Source of the DNA: Auricularia sp. M13
Lineage: Eukaryota; Basidiomycota; Agaricomycetes; Auriculariales; Auriculariaceae
Assembly: GCA_037042915.1 (NCBI GenBank)
Contig: CM073202.1
Coordinates: 2,604,001 to 2,668,000 of the forward strand
DNA length: 64,000 bases
Reading direction: 5' to 3'
The number at the start of each line of letters is the position of its first letter. Within the stretch, counting starts at the first letter, position 1. Positions 32,276-48,278 of this stretch are shown here, piece by piece. The translations under genes were made by a program, and so were the position numbers. Under the pieces are notes generated by a model. It was not told where the DNA came from. It did no database searches and saw nothing but the letters and a program-made list of their open reading frames with translations.

Positions 32276-34189
32276 ATGCCGCCCGCCGCCTCCGAAAACA
32301 TCTGGATCGCAGCCAGCGACGGCGATCTGTCCGCGGTTACGGTGAGCACGGGATACTGCGTGCACGACGCGACGCTAACGACCCAGACAGAACTTCGTCG
32401 ACGCCCAGGGCGTGTCGCCGAACGCGCACGACCCAAACAGCTATACGCCCATGTCAGTAGCTCTTCCCGCGCCAATTCACGCGCTAATCACGGCCTCTGC
32501 AGGCATGCAGCCGCCTCGTACGGTCATATCGACGTGCTCGAATATTTGATTTCTAAAGGCACGTGCATGCACCGTGCCCCCACTTTGAACAATCGCAACA
32601 CAATACAGAGCCTGGCGCATCCGATTTACTGTACTGGCGTGATCGGGACTTCATCCTGCTCGAATGTAACACATTGAGACTGGGAATTCACCAGTCCAAC
32701 ACGGCGGGAGGTGCGTGACCATCCAGTAATGTTTTTCACAGCAATAGGATCGCTTATGGGCCTTCAGACGCTCAGTCAGTAGCTGCAAAATAATTGGCTG
32801 CCCCGCCCTGCTGCCCAGAGTGACTAAGGGAACCTCGGGATGTAGGCCGTATCCGTGCAAACCGTGTAGACTGGACGGACGGGACGCGTTCCAGCCCGTC
32901 CCGTCCAAGCCGTTCGTCAGCCAGGACGGAGACGGGTAACGGGACGAGCGCAAGCCGTCCAGCCCGTCCCTCGGACGGTCGGGAGACGGGTTGACGGGCT
33001 GTTCCGTGTCAAGACACTCCATTGACGATGTGAAACATTTTTTGTGAGTCTACATAGCCTGGGACGACATGCAATAGACTAACAGGCACCGGGCGGCAAG
33101 AAATAGTCGTCGTCGTCGATGTGGACGGATGCAGGCCGGGACCTGTTATAGTCCAGTCCTCCTCCGTGAGTGACAATGGCCTGTCGAATAGACCTCTGAC
33201 TTACTTGTGACACTCTCTAACACATTCAAGGTCGTCATTGCTCACTTGGACTATGAGAAGGCCTTGCATCCGCTCTAGCCCGCCTCGCCCGTGTAAACCC
33301 GCGAGACGGCCGTCGATGGGCCCGTCCCGTCCTCTGTGCATCGCGCTGCGTGTGAGACGGCCGTCCGTAGGACGGCCCGTACCCGTCTCCGCCCGTCTCG
33401 AGACGGCTTACATCCTACCGAGCTTGACAAGCGCCGGTGAGTAAATCTGTTCAGTTCGCATCGACGACCGTGACCAACTACTATTACAGCGTAATATGTA
33501 TCTCTTTGTGTCATGCCAGTACAGTACGATTCGGAGACGTGCCAGGCTCTGCCCTGTGCTCGTGTTTATTTAAATCCGGGATGTGCACGTTGCATGTTAT
33601 CAAAATGCTAATCTGACAGCGCCCTGCACAGGCGGCGACGTCAACATCACCGACGACGACGGCGACACGCCGCTCTTCACCGTCGAGTCCGAGGACCTCG
33701 CGCGCTGGCTCGTCCAGCACGGCGCCGACTTCCGCCACCGGAACGCCGCCGGCCTGCGCGTGCGTCGCGCCGCGTCGATCGGCCTGCACTGAACGCCTGC
33801 AGCCGGCAGACCACCTCGCAGAAGACTTTCCCGCGGTGGCCAACTACCTGCTCTCGCTCGAAGGGCCCGACGCACCACCTCTCACCACCACCGCCGCCGC
33901 TTCGGAAAACTCTGAGCCGACGCAGCACTTTGCCGGGCAGCTCTCGGAGGAGCTGACGCGCACGCTGATTGAGCGCGCGCAGGCGCTGCGCGACGCGCAC
34001 CCTGGGCTGGACGACGAGGCGATCGAGCGCGAGCTCGTGCAGCTCGTCGGGCGCACCGTGCTCGAGGGCGTCACCGAGGGGGCCGCCTGGGCCGTCGATC
34101 GCGACGACGCCGACGACGCGCCGGGCCACCCCGCGCCCAACGGCACCCACGACACCGAGGAGCCGGACAAGCGCCGCCGGCTCGAGTAG
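32276..34189 (+). CDS. Small ankyrin-repeat protein (Yar1-like)
   Basis: 232 residues from five exons: 32276-32341, 32391-32452, 32503-32558, 33632-33759 and 33803-34189. Three ankyrin repeats are visible: DGDLSAV, then NSYTPMHAAASYGHIDVLEYLIS, then DDDGDTPLFTVESEDLARWLVQHGAD with NAAGLRPADHLAED. An acidic helical tail (LSEELTRTLIERAQALRDAH) and a basic end (DKRRRLE) follow. This resembles yeast Yar1, the Rps3 chaperone, and small fungal ankyrin proteins; the orthology is only suggested. The third intron is odd: it is 1073 nt long, the donor reads G-GCACGT (a GC-AG intron) and it houses a repeat element (32838-33415). No GT donor in frame exists near the exon end. Confidence 0.8.
32838..33415. 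mobile_element. MITE-like insertion inside an intron
   Basis: About 578 bp bounded by short inverted repeats: GGATGTAGGCCGT at the left end and the reverse complement of GGATGTAAGCCGT at the right end (one mismatch). Both sub-terminal regions are packed with direct and inverted copies of ACGGGAC/GTCCCGT-like words (for example GGACGGGAC, GACGGCCGTC), so the ends could fold. It has no coding capacity. No clear target-site duplication was found. It lies entirely within the third intron of the ankyrin gene, which explains that intron's unusual length. Confidence 0.55.
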
Positions 34190-34689
34190 GTCCGTGCCCC
34201 ACGTGTGTGAGTTATTTCATTTTCATGCGCCCGTCGCACTAGTGTTCATCCTGTTCGGGTTAGTTTGTAGGTATACAGCTGTCTAACAATGGAGTACCGG
34301 CCAACAAACCTCGTCAGTCCTCAATCGACAAATGTTTCCAATGCTGCTGGGGCAGATTCAAGCGCTTGAAGGCCCTGAGCCAACTGTGTTCGTATCCCTC
34401 TATCACAAGCAACGCGCTCTAGCGCCGCGCCTCGCGAAAAATCTTCTCGACGTTTCGCCGGGTTCACACGAGGATTGGATTCGAGAACGAACAACGAACC
34501 GGATGAACACTAGCGCCCCAGGCTTGCAGCGTCAAGAGTGCGTCATTCCTGCAAATCTGTTAGGCGCTTCGAATTGAGGTGGTGAATCCCCCACGGGCAA
34601 ACAGTTTCAACATCCCCGCAATCCAATTACTTTTGGTACAGTAGACTGTCATACAAATACAGCGACGCAATGAAGTCAGGACTCGACGT
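34190..34689. other. Convergent intergenic region
   Basis: Between the ends of the ankyrin gene (plus) and the small heat-shock gene (minus). No gene is supported; it holds both 3' flanks. Confidence 0.5.
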
Positions 34690-35303
34690 TCAATTCGTGA
34701 CAGGGATCTCCTTGATTCGGATATCGGAATCCTCGGCGGACGGCGGGTGCGCGGGCGTCTTGGGGAACGTCAGCACCAGGAGTCCGTTCTGCATCTTTGC
34801 GTGTACGTCCGCGGCCTGCATGATAACGTCAGCTATGGAATGCTTTATATGAGGTGGAAAACGCACATGCAGACCGCGGGGCACAGGCACGGCGCGGCGG
34901 AAGGCGCCGGTGCGGCGCTCGCGCAGGACGTACTCGCCGTCCTCCCACGCGGGCACGTCGCCTGCGACGACGAGCTTGTGGCCCTCGAGGCACACGAAGA
35001 CCGCCTCGCGCGCAACGCCGGGCAGCTCGATCGTCACTGTCTCCATGAGCTCCGAGTGGTGCTTCGCGTCGCAGATGTCCATCCTATTCCCTCATCGTGT
35101 GAGTATGTGGGTGAGAATAAAACGCGGGACAGTGCGCACCTTGGTGCGAAGCCATCATCCGAGGACGAGTCGGACGCGCGGCGCGCAGAGCGCGGGACGG
35201 TGGGCAGTGGGATCGCGCCGCACTGGAACGTGTCCATCATCAGCCGCTCGAAGTCGCTGAGCTCAGGCTGCACGGTCGGCTTCATGTGCAAGCTTGCAGA
35301 CAT
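34690..35303 (-). CDS. Small heat-shock protein (Hsp20/alpha-crystallin)
   Basis: ATP-independent holdase chaperone, 168 residues. The three exons are 35303-35140, 35083-34867 and 34815-34690 (507 nt). The alpha-crystallin domain starts near residue 55 (HHSELMETVTIELPGVARE), continues with GHKLVVAGDVP and YVLRERRTGAFRRAVPVPRGLH, and ends with the conserved AADVHAKMQNGLLVLTFPK strand. A short tail with DIRIKEIPV supplies the I-x-I/V anchor. The length is typical of fungal Hsp20. The leader has a TATATA-like box near 35363, about 60 bp upstream of the ATG; I did not find a clear array of heat-shock elements. Confidence 0.92.
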
Positions 35304-36450
35304 GGTATGTAGAGTGTGTGAGATGTGTGGTAAAATGGTTGGCGGTGACGAGCGCGGCTCTAGATATATGCGCTGCGCGTCGAGCGCTTACATAAGCGCC
35401 GCGGCCCTTCGAGAGCCTCGGGCAAATGACCCGGCCGCGCCTCGATGCAATGCCTCGCCTCGACTTTTCCCGCAGCGGCACAGAGCCCCGCGGCCAAGAA
35501 TGGCTCCCGATTATGTGGCTGGATTGACAAACGGCCGATGGGTGTCGCCAATGTCCTCGGAATTGGCGGGCGGGTATGTATCCGGAGCCTGTACTACTCT
35601 CCAAGCCTCCGTGAATCCGCAACTTCCAGGTACATGACTCTACTAAGACAGTTCGCGCAAGCAAACCTCGTCTATGCTAACAAGAGATTTTAGCAACGTA
35701 ATGAAATCATCTGGTTTGCGACCGTTGGGATACCAAGGTTCCTGCTGCAGCCAGCCGTCATAGGCATAATGTCCGGATTTTTTCTTGCAGATTACAGTCA
35801 ATGTCGGAAAAGTGTGAATGGCAGCGTACCGTAAGACGCGGCAAGATGGATGTTCGCGAGATGCCCGCGGCGAAATCCGCAACCTCAGCATGCTCTTGAC
35901 TCTTTATCGCTCCACGTTGACACGACACTCAAACCGCCACATGCGCCTTTTGCACCCTTAAAGCCTCATATTGCTTCCGTGCAGTCAGCGCCCACTCAAG
36001 GCGGGATAGGGCCACTGCATGGCCTACCGGAAGACAAAACCACCAGCGGATAACGTCCCGGCGCTTTCGCAACAGCTTGAATGGCGCTGCAAAGCTCTTC
36101 CGGCGTCGCCTTGAACGGCCGCCACATCTGTCACATAAACTTGCGCGAACAGCTGGCCTGTGCAGTTGTCAACGCAGAGGGCAACGAGAGAGCTTCGGCA
36201 TCACCCACTGACGCTCGTGCAATTGTGCCGCCAGGCTTCGTTTGACGGGCGACTGCTTCTGAATCTGTCGGTCAAGAGAAGAGCCCCGACACAATAACGC
36301 GCATCCAACGCGCTACACTTGGGCCAGACGCAACTTGGCGCGTTACAATGGTACAATAGAGCGCACGGCTGTTCAGATTCGGCGCGACGGCGAGGTATAT
36401 AGCCTCAGTGGATGAGCTTCCAGGAGTTTCCGCCTGTGCGCGCGGCTCTC
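35304..36450. other. Intergenic with Hsp20 and orphan-B promoters
   Basis: No gene is supported. It holds a TATATA motif near 35363 for the Hsp20 gene. Bases 36335-36411 resemble the region upstream of orphan copy A (shared GCGCG-TACAATG and GTTCAGATT words) and contain a GTATATA box near 36393. Confidence 0.5.
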
Positions 36451-38824
36451 ATGGCCGATACTCGCAGGCAGTTTGAGCCCTCGCTGGTCGACCCTGTTCT
36501 TGCTGCCATGGACGTTGACACCTCCCCTCCAGGACACGATGCCATTCATGAAGCCGAAGTTGCGTTGCCGCCCAACCGACAAGGCGTTGCGCTCAATGTG
36601 GTTCCTCCTCGTCCCATGTACGTCTCCGTCGGCCTCCCTACGGCTTGTCATTGTCTAACGCGCATCTCAGTGTGCTTCCTGAGCAGAATCACGCGGGAAA
36701 TATGCCGACGTTGACGGCCGATGCATCATCGTCGGCTAGGATCGCGCACGCGGCGGCGGCGGTTACTCCCCGCACCAGCTCTCTCTTTCCAACTACTTCT
36801 TGGGCTGCAGGAGGAGATAATCCTGTGGCCCGCTGGTCGCAGAGCCAACGCGAACTCTTTCGTCAGGCATATCCTCGGTATCTCCGCATGACTGGACAGT
36901 CCTGGCCTACGGATGCTCAGTTGACAGTTAATGGCCGGGTCATATCCCTGGAAAACATATTAGTTAGGCTCGGTGTCTGGATCGGTGAGATAAAGCGGGT
37001 AAGTCTTCAACCGATCCTCGAGAATCCTTGCTAATCATGTATATCTAGCTGAACCCCAGATTACAGCTCACGTCTGCGCAATTGATAGGAGACGGTCTCG
37101 CGCCTGGGGATTGGCAAGTCATTGCGCGTGGTGTCGTCCCAGGCGCGCCTCGGTGTGGGCTCTTCAGAGGCTCATCCAAAACCACCAAACCGATTGGCAA
37201 AGCCGTCTGTGACATCTTTCACCGACACCTGCTAGGGTATCGCGTCAATCGTCTTGTCGTAGAGGTTACCGATAATATGCCCGCACATCACACGGTGCGT
37301 CGTCCCGTTGCACAGGCTGCAGCAAGCGTCCTCATGCTTTCCCAGTCGACGACGTCCAACACCACTTCCGAGTCCGCCAGGCCAGCGGCGAGCGCTGTTC
37401 CAGCCCGTTTGAACGCTCTCTCCCCAGCACCGGAGCCCATTAGCCGAGTTTCTAACATCGCCGTGCCCATGTCGTTGCAGGCTTTGCATACGCAATTATG
37501 GGAGCAGGCATTCGGTGAATATCTCCACTCTAATGATTTGGCGACACCAACAGAGGCCGAGCGCACGGTGGGCGGGAAGGTCATCGACCTTCCGCAACTC
37601 TTGTGGTTTATCAATGGCTGCGGTTATCAGGTGCGCGCTGCACTTGATGTCATGTCTCAAGATCTGACTGAGACGGCCAGCTGGGGCGTTTTTTGACAGC
37701 TGGCGATCTAGCAGGCCTGGCTGTAGCACACTTCAACTTCCCACCGCACAAGCGCTACTTCCTGGGCGAGCACGATTGGCGGTCCTTCTGGGGCAGCACA
37801 CCGGAAGTCGCGGATGGGCTCATCGACCTGTACAACAAGCATCTTCGGCCTTTCCACGAGCATCTCGTTGCAACCAAGGCGAACTGGCAACCTGCTTTGA
37901 TCGCACGAGCGAAAGAGATTGGTTTTGCGCCTGCCGGAACTGAGTCTATGCAGTTCATCCAGGCTACGGACATTGCCATGGACGTCAAAGGCGAGAGTCC
38001 CGCCGCCAGAGCGATCGGAATCATCGCGGACGAGCGACCTGGTGTCACCGGCGCTATGGACAAGTCCTTGAGTGCTCAGAAGCACTTTGCACTCACCCTT
38101 GGATTTTCACCTTTCGTCGACATCATGAAGCGGGTGTTCAAACGCATCGCGGAAGTAAAGCGTGCGTATTTCTGGTACGATTCTTCGATGCAAGCTGATG
38201 TATTCATGCTAGCCAACGAAATCGGCGGCGAGCGTTTTAAGGCACTTGATCTTCTTGGGACCGAGGCAACGAAGTGGGTTGAGGAGTGGGAAGTGTTCAG
38301 TCGCCACCACGAACGCGCATTGATCATCGGAGCCAAACACATCCACGAGACGCTCAAGAACGACTTTGACTCCGAGAAGCTGCTTTTCATGGTGTGTCAT
38401 TGCTGGCAACGGCCTCCCGCTTTTCTTGAGCTCAACCCTGTCTTCGTTCCAGATGGCGGCGTACGACAGCATGCACCTCGCGGGCGGCCTGAGTGCACCG
38501 ACCGCGCAGGACATCTACGCTACTCGCCTCGGTTTTCCACCCCGTCCGAACGTTAACGTCGGCACACTCCTCGCGTGGAATGCCGACTACGGGCACATTT
38601 GGGCGAAGTTCGACCGCGTCGCAGGCCCGCGCTCTTGGAAGGTCCTGTATCCGCTGGCGCCCACCAATGGTGCAAAGGTTCCTCCAATGATGGTTGATGT
38701 GCGGGAACATCGCCCAAAGAGCAACCACAAGCTCCACGCTGAGAAGGTCGTCCGCGGCCTGACCAGTCTGAGGAAGTCGAGCACCTGGATTCAGTCGCCA
38801 GCTGGTTTTAAGCCGGTAGTGTGA
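36451..38824 (+). CDS. Orphan paralogue B: intact multi-exon gene of unknown family
   Basis: Five exons fit (36412 or 36451 to 36617, 36671-36998, 37049-37630, 37681-38391, 38453-38824). I choose the ATG at 36451 because copy A has an ATG at the aligned position and none at the one matching 36412; this gives 719 residues. The N-terminus is disordered (PSLVDPVLAAMDVDT). One copy of the domain of about 110 residues (AYPRYLRMTGQSWPTDAQ, then DWQVIARGVVPGAP) is followed by a Ser/Thr/Ala linker. Then come ERTVGGKVIDLPQLLWFING, the highly conserved AGLAVAHFNFPPHKRYFLG and DWRSFWGSTPEVADGL block, a helical region with FSRHHERALIIGAKH, and the C-terminal KVLYPLAPTNGAKVPP block. There is no signal peptide, membrane helix or known catalytic motif. 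Probably specific to Agaricomycetes. Confidence 0.75.
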
Positions 38825-39351
38825 TCCCCGTCTATCTCGCCTCAACACTGGCTGTGGGAGATGGACAATTTTCTTTTCTCTGGTTACGAAAGTGCCATGG
38901 TGCACAATCCCTCAACTATCGTTCCTTCAACTCTCCCGCATCATCACGATTTCATTCGCCGGACGAATGGTGACTGAACGACTGACACGCCCAACAACGA
39001 TCGCATGTACCTTCTCACCCCCCATGTAACCCTTAGCTAGTCTTGCGACGCCGAATATAATGACAATGATTCGCTCGACCGCATGACCGCACATAACTTG
39101 TTACTGCAAAACGCGCCCCGCGGCCGTGCGTCCCGAGTGACACCCTGCCCGCAGTTGTAGAAACAGCTGGCCATGAGCTTCCGAACATTACTTCACAAAT
39201 GCATAAAATTTGTTTATACGCATGCAGCCTTCTTGACCACAATACATCGTCAGACGCGTGAAACGCAGTCTCTCCGGCCAATTACAGCTCAAGGCCTCAC
39301 ATAAGTTACCTGCGCCAGTCAGCTCACATTCACTCGCATCGCGCAAGAGAC
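38825..39351. other. 3' flank of orphan B, inverted repeat of 24146-24382
   Basis: Bases 38870-39066 are nearly identical to the inverted 24146-24330. No gene. The rest separates orphan B from the sds22 relic. Confidence 0.65.
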
Positions 39352-40696
39352 TCACGTAGCATCGATCTGCTTGGCCTGCGGCAGCGCGAGGATGACTGTG
39401 CGCTTGTAGTTGGCCATATCGCCCGTCTGCGCGGGGTTGCCCTCCAAGTTCTCTAGCACACGAATCCGGTCCGCGCCGACGTCCAGCGTGCGCAGCTTCA
39501 GCGGGACAAAGCGTCAGACTCAGAAATCTGATGAGACGACGATAGCGCACGTTGTTCGTCAGCCCCTCGAGCCGCTCCAAGCCGTTTTGGCTAATGTAGA
39601 ACTCCTCGAGATCGGTCAGGTGTTCGAGCCCTTCGAGCTTCCGTGATGCGGTTGCTCTGGATGGAGAGGACGCGCAGCCGCGGGACCGCAGCGGCGTTCC
39701 GAGAATACGCGACGAGGCTCGAGTTGCTATATTCAATATACGTGCATTATTGTTCTGCACGAAATAGATAGAGCGGAGAGTGGTCTGAGCAGGGAGAGAG
39801 GATGAAATGGCATGGAGGAGCTTGAACGATGGACGGAGAGATCTGCGGGCGCTCTGTTAGTCGACATTCGAAATTTTGAAGCAGACATACTCAGGGAGTT
39901 TGGTGACATTCTTCAGCGCGTCACCGAGCGCTTTCAGTTGGTTATCGAAGAGATCCAGCTCTTCGAGATCGTAAAGTACCTCGCAGTCTCCGGGGTCGAG
40001 GAAGGAGATGGGGCTCTGACGCAGACAGAGCTGTTTGAGGCAAAGCCCGAATCGGGACAGGTGAAGTGTGGCGCAGGACGAAAGACGACAGTGCACAAGC
40101 TCGAGCTCCTGCAAGCGATGAGAATACCAAACGCATCAAGGGAATGCGCACGCACCGGCGTGTCTTCTGGGAGTTCCGCGAGAATGTCGCCGTGGTCAGC
40201 GTCGCCGCTCTCGCTGACGGGCGGCGAGTCATCCAAGTCGTCGTTGATGGCCTGGTTCACCACAACGACCGCTTCTTTTGCGGCTGGCCAATGTTGAGGT
40301 TGATGTTGAGGTTGACCTTGGCCTTGGCCTTGACGTTCGCCTTGACCTTGACGCTTGACATCGTGCTCGACCGCCGCGCGTTCGGTCGCCGCTTGTCCTT
40401 CTGGCTGCTGCTGGAGCTGGTGCCCGTCCCCTTGCGTTGCGTTGGAGGCTTCGCTGGCGTCTGCGAGGCCTTGTCCGCCGCGTCGCTGATGACCATGCCG
40501 ACCACTGTCTTCACGACCTCCGTTACGAGCCCAGCTACTATTATCCCCGGCATCGTCGATTTGTACAGCAGCTATGGTGTCTGGGGTGGGCGGGGGTATA
40601 ATATCGGAGCCTGTGCGCCCATCAGCCTGAGTTGTGCGCTGCGTGGCTTGTTGCTAACCTGGATGGTGCACCGCTCGACCCAGTTCGCGCAGCCAT
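39352..40696 (-). pseudogene. sds22: Broken sds22-like LRR gene (PP1 regulatory subunit)
   Basis: Sds22 binds and regulates protein phosphatase 1. The minus strand carries its parts in order: a Gln-rich N-terminus, NQAINDDLDDSPPVSESGD, ELELVHCRLSS with LKQLCLRQSPISFLD and YDLEELDLFDNQLKAL, LRSIYFVQNN, RLRVLSIQSNRIT, KLEGLEHLTDLEEFYISQN with LERLEGLTNN, LRTLDVGADRIRVLENLE, and the terminal VILALPQAKQIDAT. However, the frame shifts after the DLS motif before FKLLHAI. A one-base insertion separates NRIT from KLEGLEH. At least two stretches are missing: roughly 60 residues after the YFVQN strand and roughly 50 after VLENLE. No splice signals rescue these breaks. I read it as a decayed second copy; a working gene is expected elsewhere. 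The start is a guess (40696), with a TATATAAG box just upstream. Confidence 0.65.
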
Positions 40697-42085
40697 TTCG
40701 AGTCCGTACGGCTTGGGCTTATATAGTCAAGCGGCAGGTGCGTGCAGGCGGACGTGCTATGACAGTCGCGGCCTGGTCAGATGCGTGCTGGAGGCACGAG
40801 GGGGGTTGTGACGGTGCAAATACGGGATGACGGTCGATCCCGTGTCGGAGTCATCTTCCCCTATCTTATCCCTGACCAACGCATTCATTTTCTCTCCCAA
40901 TATCAGTGTCAGTCTCTGCTATACTGGTATGTTGAAACGGGCTCACGACCTATTCGCTTTTCAGAGCTTCATTGAGCACACGCGACTCGGAGCGTTACCC
41001 GTGAAGTAGCACCCTGCACGCCCAGGACACTGATCATCGAGGGAAGGGCTGAAGTGCGCCATGAAGTGTTGCATCGAACGCTCCAGGCATCAATAAAACC
41101 AGTTCAGGGTCAGGTGAATGTCGGTGAATGCGCAGGGCGCGACTGCAGACGCAGGCGTGCAAACCGCCGCGCCACATAGCCGGGGAGTTGGCAGCACGGT
41201 TGAGTAGCGGAGCAGCGCAGTTGCATAGCTAAGCATGCACGAATCTGCTCCAAGGGCCGAGTTACGCATGCACCTGATCTAGATCTAGCACCAGCAAGTC
41301 GGTCGTAGAGAACAAGCAGGCACACAGAGACACATATTCTATTTCAAGCCCCACAACTCATGCGACGAAGCCGAACGATCCCCTCGTAGACGCATTGTTC
41401 AGCGGCGGGGAGAGCGGAGAACCGGTGTGCTGGGATTACTCCATCCACCACGTTGGCCATACCAGCTCCACAGCTTTATGCACGAGCACGAGACTTATGG
41501 CGTGTGATAGTCTGATGCAGGTAGCAGTAAGCCCCTTGTGCGTGGCACGCTGGCACGCAGGAGCAGGGTCGCGGTTCGTCATACAGTCCCTCGAACGGCC
41601 ATGGAGTCGCCCCGGTCACCCTTGGGCCTGACAGCCCTGGCGTCGTGGGAGAAGAATGCAGCTGCTCAAGGGCAGGTGCACATCATAGTGGCTGCGATGG
41701 AATTCGTAGTGAAAAAACGGAGGACAGATTGCGGATTTCGCCGAAGGTAGGCCGAACTCTCCGTCGCATGGTCGGACGCAGACAGTCACAGCGACCTCTT
41801 TGGCGGTGTAGATGGCGGTGTAGATGCATTTCGCCCTGGCCCGTTCATTTTTTCTGTGGTTCATCCAGGTCTGTTCTACTTGAGCCCTTTTTGAATGAGA
41901 GCGAGCATCACTGTCGCCGGTGAGCTTCGGGGAACAGGAGCGACAAGTGCTGGCAGGCGGCAGGCCTCATGAAAACCGGCGACTAGGTCTAGCCCAAGAG
42001 AAAGTAGTTGAACCGAGTGAAGAAGATAAATATATGTACGTGCCCACGACGCCTCGAGTCACGAAGACAACGCACCCTAGCATTC
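40697..42085. other. Intergenic, no supported gene
   Basis: About 1.4 kb with only short frames lacking motifs on both strands. Contains the TATATA box near 40710 and the 3' flank of the F-box gene at its right end. Confidence 0.45.
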
Positions 42086-43813
42086 TCACCATTGTGATTC
42101 TGACCATCGGGGGATGCGTTCGATCTGGATCCGGACGATTCTGTCGTATACCGACCAATCAGATCTTGACCATTCCATACACCCGAGCTCGAGAGCCACG
42201 CCCGCGTCGTACAGTTCAAGGATTGCGGGGTTGCCTGTCCGTACTACGGGCTGGCATGATAATATGATGTCGGGGGATACTCCGGAGAATATCAGGTATG
42301 AGAGGCGCGGGGCGTCGAACTGGATGGCTTTGCGCAGCTGGCGCGCAAAGTCGAAAACTTTGAGAAGCGTGCGGTGGTCCGAAGTGCCGAAGGTGAAATA
42401 CTGTAAGCACGGTGCGCGCAGCCCCCCGAGCGCATCCAGGTCCAGCGCGAGGAGGCGATGGATGCAGGAGCCGTACCAGCCCGTACCCATGTCCGAGCTC
42501 TCCAGATCGATCCGCATATGCGTCACTGCAGGCAAAGTGACCGTACCGTTCACCAGCATGTCCTCGAAGAGGTAGCCTGGGATGTGCAGGAAGTTCAGGT
42601 TCGAAAGGCGATGGGCGCCGTCGGTGAAGATGTCCAAGAGCATCTCGTTCGTCGCTTCGCCGTGTACTTCAAAATGGACCGGGGTGTCGTCGCAGATTCT
42701 GATGGAAATTCCCCTCTCCATAAAGTAGTCGCTTCCGTCTATGACCATCTTCTTTGGGTCGGAGAAAATGGACGAGAAAAGCGCGACGGCGGCACCTGGC
42801 TGGTCGCCGGAGCCAATGAGCTTGATGGACCGTAGGCCTTGATGGCCCACCCAGGCCTTGAGGAAGGGGGTCGTCTTGATCATATAATTGTATTCGCTAT
42901 CGAGCTTGAACTTCTGAAGGGACGCCGGCGGGCAGCCCTGCGGCAGCATCTTGACGTTGATGCGCCCAGATACCGGAGATATGGCGAACTTCCTAAGGTT
43001 CGGACAGAGTTGAAATATCCGTCGCCCATCCGTGTTCAGCGCAAAGATGCAGGAGAGTTCCTGCAGATGCGGCATCGGGTGGAACAGTCCCTCGAAGGAC
43101 TCCGTGATATGCAAGGATCGCAGGCAGGGGAAGAGGTTGCTCAGGCTCTTCTCGGGGTCGCTCCAGTGGTCGTCATCCGACAGTTCGAGCGTCTCGAGGC
43201 GTGGGAGCGGGGCTTGGGGCGGGGGAAGCAGCGCATCCAGCAAGTGGCTTCCGCACGAGTCTTTGATCACCAGCGATTTTACGCGGTGGATATTCTGCCT
43301 GAGCTGGTCGAGCGTCGTTGGGTCGTCCGCAATGTCCGCAAACAGCGTGAGCGAAAGGGGCGCGGAAGCCGAGCGACGCAGCATCGTCTGCACCAGCGTC
43401 GTGTCCAGCTTGGGAGTGCCCGTGGAGTGGATTGTGCTCCAAAGGGACGGAATGGAGAGCGCGTTCTTACGCCACAGGCGGGAGGTGTGGGTGACCGCGA
43501 TCCTGTCTGTCATCTCGAGGTGTCTGAAGCATTCGGCGTACAGCTCGGTGGGGAGCCTGCGCCATACGTCATCCGTCCTCGCGTTCCACTTCGACACGGA
43601 CTCGGCCACTGCGCGGTGGACTGTGGATAGGAGGGTATCGACGGCAACCTCGAGCTCCTGGGCACTATGATTCGCGACAACGGTGATCATGAGTGCTGTA
43701 GCCAGAACCGTTGCAAAGCTCGCTCAGACGCACCTCGATGTGTTCGTGCCCGTCGAATGCAGGTAGGATATGATCGCTTCGTGAATGGCGGTAAGCGCTG
43801 GGTGGTCGGCCAT
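42086..43813 (-). CDS. F-box protein, LRR-like C-terminus
   Basis: 552 residues from two exons (43813-43734 and 43664-42086). The first exon (MADHPALTAIHEAI) joins in frame across a 69-nt intron to SAQELEVAVDTL, which rules out starting at the ATG inside the intron. The F-box lies at about residues 60-100 (DDVWRRLPTELYAECFRHL, then SRLWRKNALSIPSLW), the part that would bind Skp1 in an SCF ubiquitin ligase. The remaining 440 residues contain irregular Leu-rich repeats (LPRLETLELSDDDHW, LRSLHITESFEGL, LRKFAISP), presumably substrate-binding. Typical of the large basidiomycete F-box families; target unknown. A decayed inverted copy of its 5' half lies at the right edge of the window. Confidence 0.85.
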
Positions 43814-44269
43814 GGTATAGATGATGTTTGTTAGGAAAGAAGATGTGTGGCGGAGTCCGCGGAGTCCGCGGTGCTCTGACAGGCCACGTGGTGCCCAGCA
43901 AGTCTATAATTGAGCAGCCTGGGGCATTCTCTTCGAAAAATCAATATTCTTTGCAACCAAACCGTGTTTGATCTTGCGATAATTGAATCTACAAGAGATC
44001 CGAATGCATACTTGACTGTACGTGAGCAATCTCTGTATCTTGAGACTTGACAGACTTGTACAATCGTCTGAGTGTGTTGGTAAGTATTCATGTCCGTGAG
44101 CACTGCAGCGTGATGGATTCATTTCTTGCCCGGATTTTGGACTCGTGAAAGTTGGGATCTGAGGAAGCCGGTTGCACGTGAAATCGCTTCTAACCGTCGC
44201 GTCATAAGGTCCGCTGCGTCCGACCCTTTCCCCGCAACTCGCGCAACCCCTCCCCCGCCCCCATACTCC
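43814..44269. other. Divergent intergenic region, 456 bp
   Basis: Promoters of the F-box gene (left) and fox2 (right). The 120 bp next to the F-box start are repeated, inverted, at 63490-63577. There is a pyrimidine-rich stretch immediately upstream of the fox2 start. Confidence 0.5.
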
Positions 44270-48278
<4,009 letters not shown>

